Positions 28,353 to 29,633 of a stretch of DNA of 29,633 nucleotides are shown here, piece after piece. The stretch is from CAYYDH01 sp964470615 (lineage in GTDB: Bacteria > Patescibacteriota > Minisyncoccia > Minisyncoccales > GWA2-38-27). Location: the NCBI GenBank assembly GCA_964470615.1, contig CAYYDH010000003.1:1-29633 (forward strand), written 5' to 3'. The translations under genes were made by a program, and so were the position numbers. The notes beneath the pieces were generated by a model. The model saw nothing but the letters and a program-made list of their open reading frames with translations. It was not told the origin of the DNA and did not search any database. The number at the start of each line of letters is the position of its first letter. The first letter of the stretch is position 1.

Positions 28353-28380
28353 ATTATACTCAGAAGGGAAGAAATGTCAA
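28353..28380 (-). promoter_or_regulatory. Minus-strand promoter
   Basis: On the minus strand, TTGACA (28380-28375), 16-nt spacer, TATAAT (28358-28353); both hexamers are consensus. Confidence 0.85.
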
Positions 28381-28409
28381 CAACTAACGCTTTTCCACAG
28401 CTGCGCCTC

Positions 28410-28438
28410 TTGACGCCCTTCCTTGCTAAGGATAAAAT
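28410..28438 (+). promoter_or_regulatory. Promoter for the Fur-family operon
   Basis: TTGACG (28410-28415), 17-nt spacer, TAAAAT (28433-28438), followed directly by the Fur-like box. Confidence 0.75.
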
Positions 28439-28441
28439 CTA

Positions 28442-28460
28442 ATTAGGAATGATTACTAAT
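28442..28460 (+). promoter_or_regulatory. Fur-like box
   Basis: ATTAGGAAT-G-ATTACTAAT is a 9-1-9 palindrome with one mismatched pair, the geometry of Fur/PerR boxes. It begins 3 nt after the -10 and lies 12 nt before the Fur-family gene, so self-repression is likely. Confidence 0.7.
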
Positions 28461-28472
28461 AACTAAAAGAGC

Positions 28473-28844
28473 ATGGAGCGGCAAACTTACCAGAAGAAAA
28501 TTATTTTGGAGTATTTAAAAAGCGTCTGTTGCCATCCGTCAGCTGAAACAGTTTACTCAGAGGTGAAGAAAAAACTGCCCAGCATCAGCCGCGCTACGGT
28601 TTATAGGGTTCTTAAGAGCCTGAAAGAGAAAAAAGAGATTCAGGAAATTTCAACCCAAGTTTCACGCTACGACGGAGACACTACTTCTCATGCTCATTTT
28701 GTCTGTGAAAAATGCAATAAAATATTCGATATTTTTAAAATATGCCAAGAGTGTAAAATATTAAAGCGCAAAAAAACAAAGGTCGGAGAAATAAAAAGCT
28801 ATCAAATACATTTTTATGGAATCTGTAAAAAATGCCTTAGGTAA
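28473..28844 (+). CDS. Fur/PerR-family metalloregulator
   Basis: A 123-residue Fur-superfamily repressor: winged helix with HPSAETVYSEVKKKLPSISRATVYRVLKSL (about 21-50), then the dimer/metal domain with H73-A-H75-F-V-C78-x2-C81 and the closing C118-x2-C121, the structural Zn site. An additional C91-x2-C94 lies between them, which is not usual in Fur and may form an extra metal site. It is somewhat short for the family. The Fur-like box at 28442-28460 implies autoregulation. The NrdD-tail-like gene overlaps its 3' end. Metal specificity (iron, manganese, zinc or peroxide) cannot be told. Confidence 0.9.
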   Translation: MERQTYQKKIILEYLKSVCCHPSAETVYSEVKKKLPSISRATVYRVLKSLKEKKEIQEISTQVSRYDGDTTSHAHFVCEKCNKIFDIFKICQECKILKRKKTKVGEIKSYQIHFYGICKKCLR

Positions 28845-29112
28845 AAAATTAAAATGCCACGATTGCGGTAAGAAAATAGAAGTTTCGGGTAGCGACATCA
28901 AGAAAGGAGTAATGCTGGTTTACGACGATAACGGTGATAAGATAAAAGTGGCTAAATGCGATTCTTGCTACAAGAAAGACAAGTCTTTGTCAGGTTTTAG
29001 GGCGTGCGAAGTTTACTCTAGGGTTGTAGGATACATCAGGCCGGTTAGCCAGTGGAATATTGGTAAAAAGCAGGAATATCAGGAAAGAAAAGAGTATAAA
29101 TGCAGCTGCTGA
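28816..29112 (+). CDS. Stand-alone NrdD C-terminal-like zinc protein
   Basis: A 98-residue protein with C14-x2-C17, C48-x2-C51, and C96-x-C98 motifs and a segment C64-E-V-Y-S-R-V-V-G72-Y-I-R-P-V-S-Q-W-N-x-G-K that resembles the C-terminal end of class III anaerobic ribonucleotide reductase NrdD, including the glycyl-radical RVxGY loop and the following RPV-x-x-W-N and E-x-x-E-R pattern. The catalytic barrel of NrdD is missing. The only in-frame Met for the start is 28816, overlapping the Fur-family gene by 29 nt. It may be a metal-binding or radical-repair protein; small proteins of this kind exist in other genomes but I know no established role. Confidence 0.75.
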   Translation: MESVKNALGKKLKCHDCGKKIEVSGSDIKKGVMLVYDDNGDKIKVAKCDSCYKKDKSLSGFRACEVYSRVVGYIRPVSQWNIGKKQEYQERKEYKCSC

Positions 29113-29116
29113 CAAT

Positions 29117-29515
29117 ATGAAAAAGACAACTCCAATTACAGTGATTATAGCGGCTATTTTGATCGCAGGAGCATATTTTCTTCTAAAGGGGGGCAGTTTT
29201 ACTTCAAAACAGCTGATTCCTTCACCCGAGATTACGCTTTCTCCTTTAGAAGAAGAAAAAAAGGAAGTCACTATCCAAGCTTTTGCTTTTTCTCCGGAGA
29301 CAATAACAGTTAAGATCAATACGGAAATAGTTTGGACCAATGAAGATTCTTTGCCTCATAAAATAATCATTGACTTTGGAGGAGGGTCAAAGATCGAAGG
29401 TAAAGCCCTAGAAAGAGGCGAGAAATATTCTCTTATCTTCCGGGAGAAAAGAGAGTATGATTACTACTGTGGTTTCAATCCTTCGATGAAAGGTAAGATA
29501 GTCGTAGTAGAATGA
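29117..29515 (+). CDS. Membrane-anchored cupredoxin-like protein
   Basis: A 132-residue protein with an N-terminal membrane anchor (about 7-23) and a cupredoxin fold domain (about 50-132): VTIQAFAFSPETITVKINTEIVWTN, LPH81KIIIDF and Y-Y-C118-G-F-N121-P-S-M124-K-G-K-I-V-V. Cupredoxins normally bind copper with two His, a Cys and Met in C-x2-H-x2-M; here the second His is Asn. So it may be a weaker copper site or an electron-transfer or metal-binding protein with altered geometry. It begins 4 nt after the NrdD-like gene. ATG 29117 is chosen because a longer frame reads back into that gene. Confidence 0.85.
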   Translation: MKKTTPITVIIAAILIAGAYFLLKGGSFTSKQLIPSPEITLSPLEEEKKEVTIQAFAFSPETITVKINTEIVWTNEDSLPHKIIIDFGGGSKIEGKALERGEKYSLIFREKREYDYYCGFNPSMKGKIVVVE

Positions 29516-29537
29516 AAAAGTTAGTTATATAAAAATT

Positions 29538-29633
29538 ATGAAAAAATGTTGCGGGTGCAACCCTAAGAAAATAAAAAGAATATGCGAGGCCTGCGGAAAA
29601 TATAAGAATTCCCGCCAGCATTATAACCCTGAA
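29538..29633 (+). CDS. Partial zinc-ribbon protein, runs off the window
   Basis: The first 32 residues of a Cys-rich protein (MKKCCGCNPKKIKRICEACG...) with C4-C5-x-C7 and C16-x2-C19, followed by basic sequence. It extends beyond base 29633. No Shine-Dalgarno; it follows the cupredoxin gene by 22 nt and may be in the same transcript. Confidence 0.55.
   Translation, partial: MKKCCGCNPKKIKRICEACGKYKNSRQHYNPE

Noticed and set aside
1..29633. CRISPR array, insertion sequence, prophage, rRNA
   Set aside because: No regularly spaced repeats, transposase motifs, phage structural genes or rRNA-like sequence were seen.

Overview
The window looks like a compact chromosomal segment from an ultra-small, probably Candidate Phyla Radiation (Patescibacteria, Parcubacteria-like) bacterium. 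The reasons are the small protein families typical of that group (DUF5654, DUF2207 with a glycine tail, SIMPL, GerMN/Gmad2, Cys-rich exported proteins), a near absence of Shine-Dalgarno sequences in front of conserved genes, very short gaps, and divergent versions of core genes. TGA is used as a stop (for example at 26871-26873), so the code is 11, not the UGA-Gly code of Gracilibacteria. This placement is inference; no rRNA or tRNA gene was seen. Almost every gene is on the + strand; the exceptions are the RRM protein (10276-10596) and a 47-residue protein (28164-28307).

Layout. 1-4900: small genes (DUF134, MazG-like, PurD-like ATP-grasp, an XRE regulator with its DUF5654 membrane partner, a Gln-rich exported protein) separated by repeated intergenic elements: a 37-nt stem-forming repeat beside terminators, and a terminator fused to the next -10 box. 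4900-10262: a large P2-type cation ATPase with altered signature motifs, a DUF2207 surface protein and a cupin. 10276-15243: RRM protein, small zinc ribbons, TatD, DUF763, YchF and RlmE. 15221-18505: cell-envelope genes (Cys-rich anchored protein, Gmad2-GerMN, SIMPL). 18498-19776: a SAM-I riboswitch with terminator controlling metK. 19782-24446: compact housekeeping (PrmC-like, CDP-alcohol phosphatidyltransferase, second MazG-like, DUF167, HD phosphohydrolase, Tgt). 24454-28108: a MacA-MacB-type efflux operon. 28164-29633: a metal/redox cassette in which a Fur-family gene with its own Fur-like box leads into an NrdD-tail-like protein, a cupredoxin with one substituted copper ligand and a zinc ribbon, with a small Cys protein transcribed divergently.

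Two expression styles coexist. Many conserved genes have a -10-like hexamer 6-8 nt before the ATG, suggesting leaderless mRNAs. Several small orphan genes instead carry a good Shine-Dalgarno, often with their own promoter and terminator, like independent cassettes. The most unusual signals are the repeated RNA-like element with compensatory changes, the terminator-promoter composites, the altered P-type ATPase motifs and the Fur-led redox cassette.
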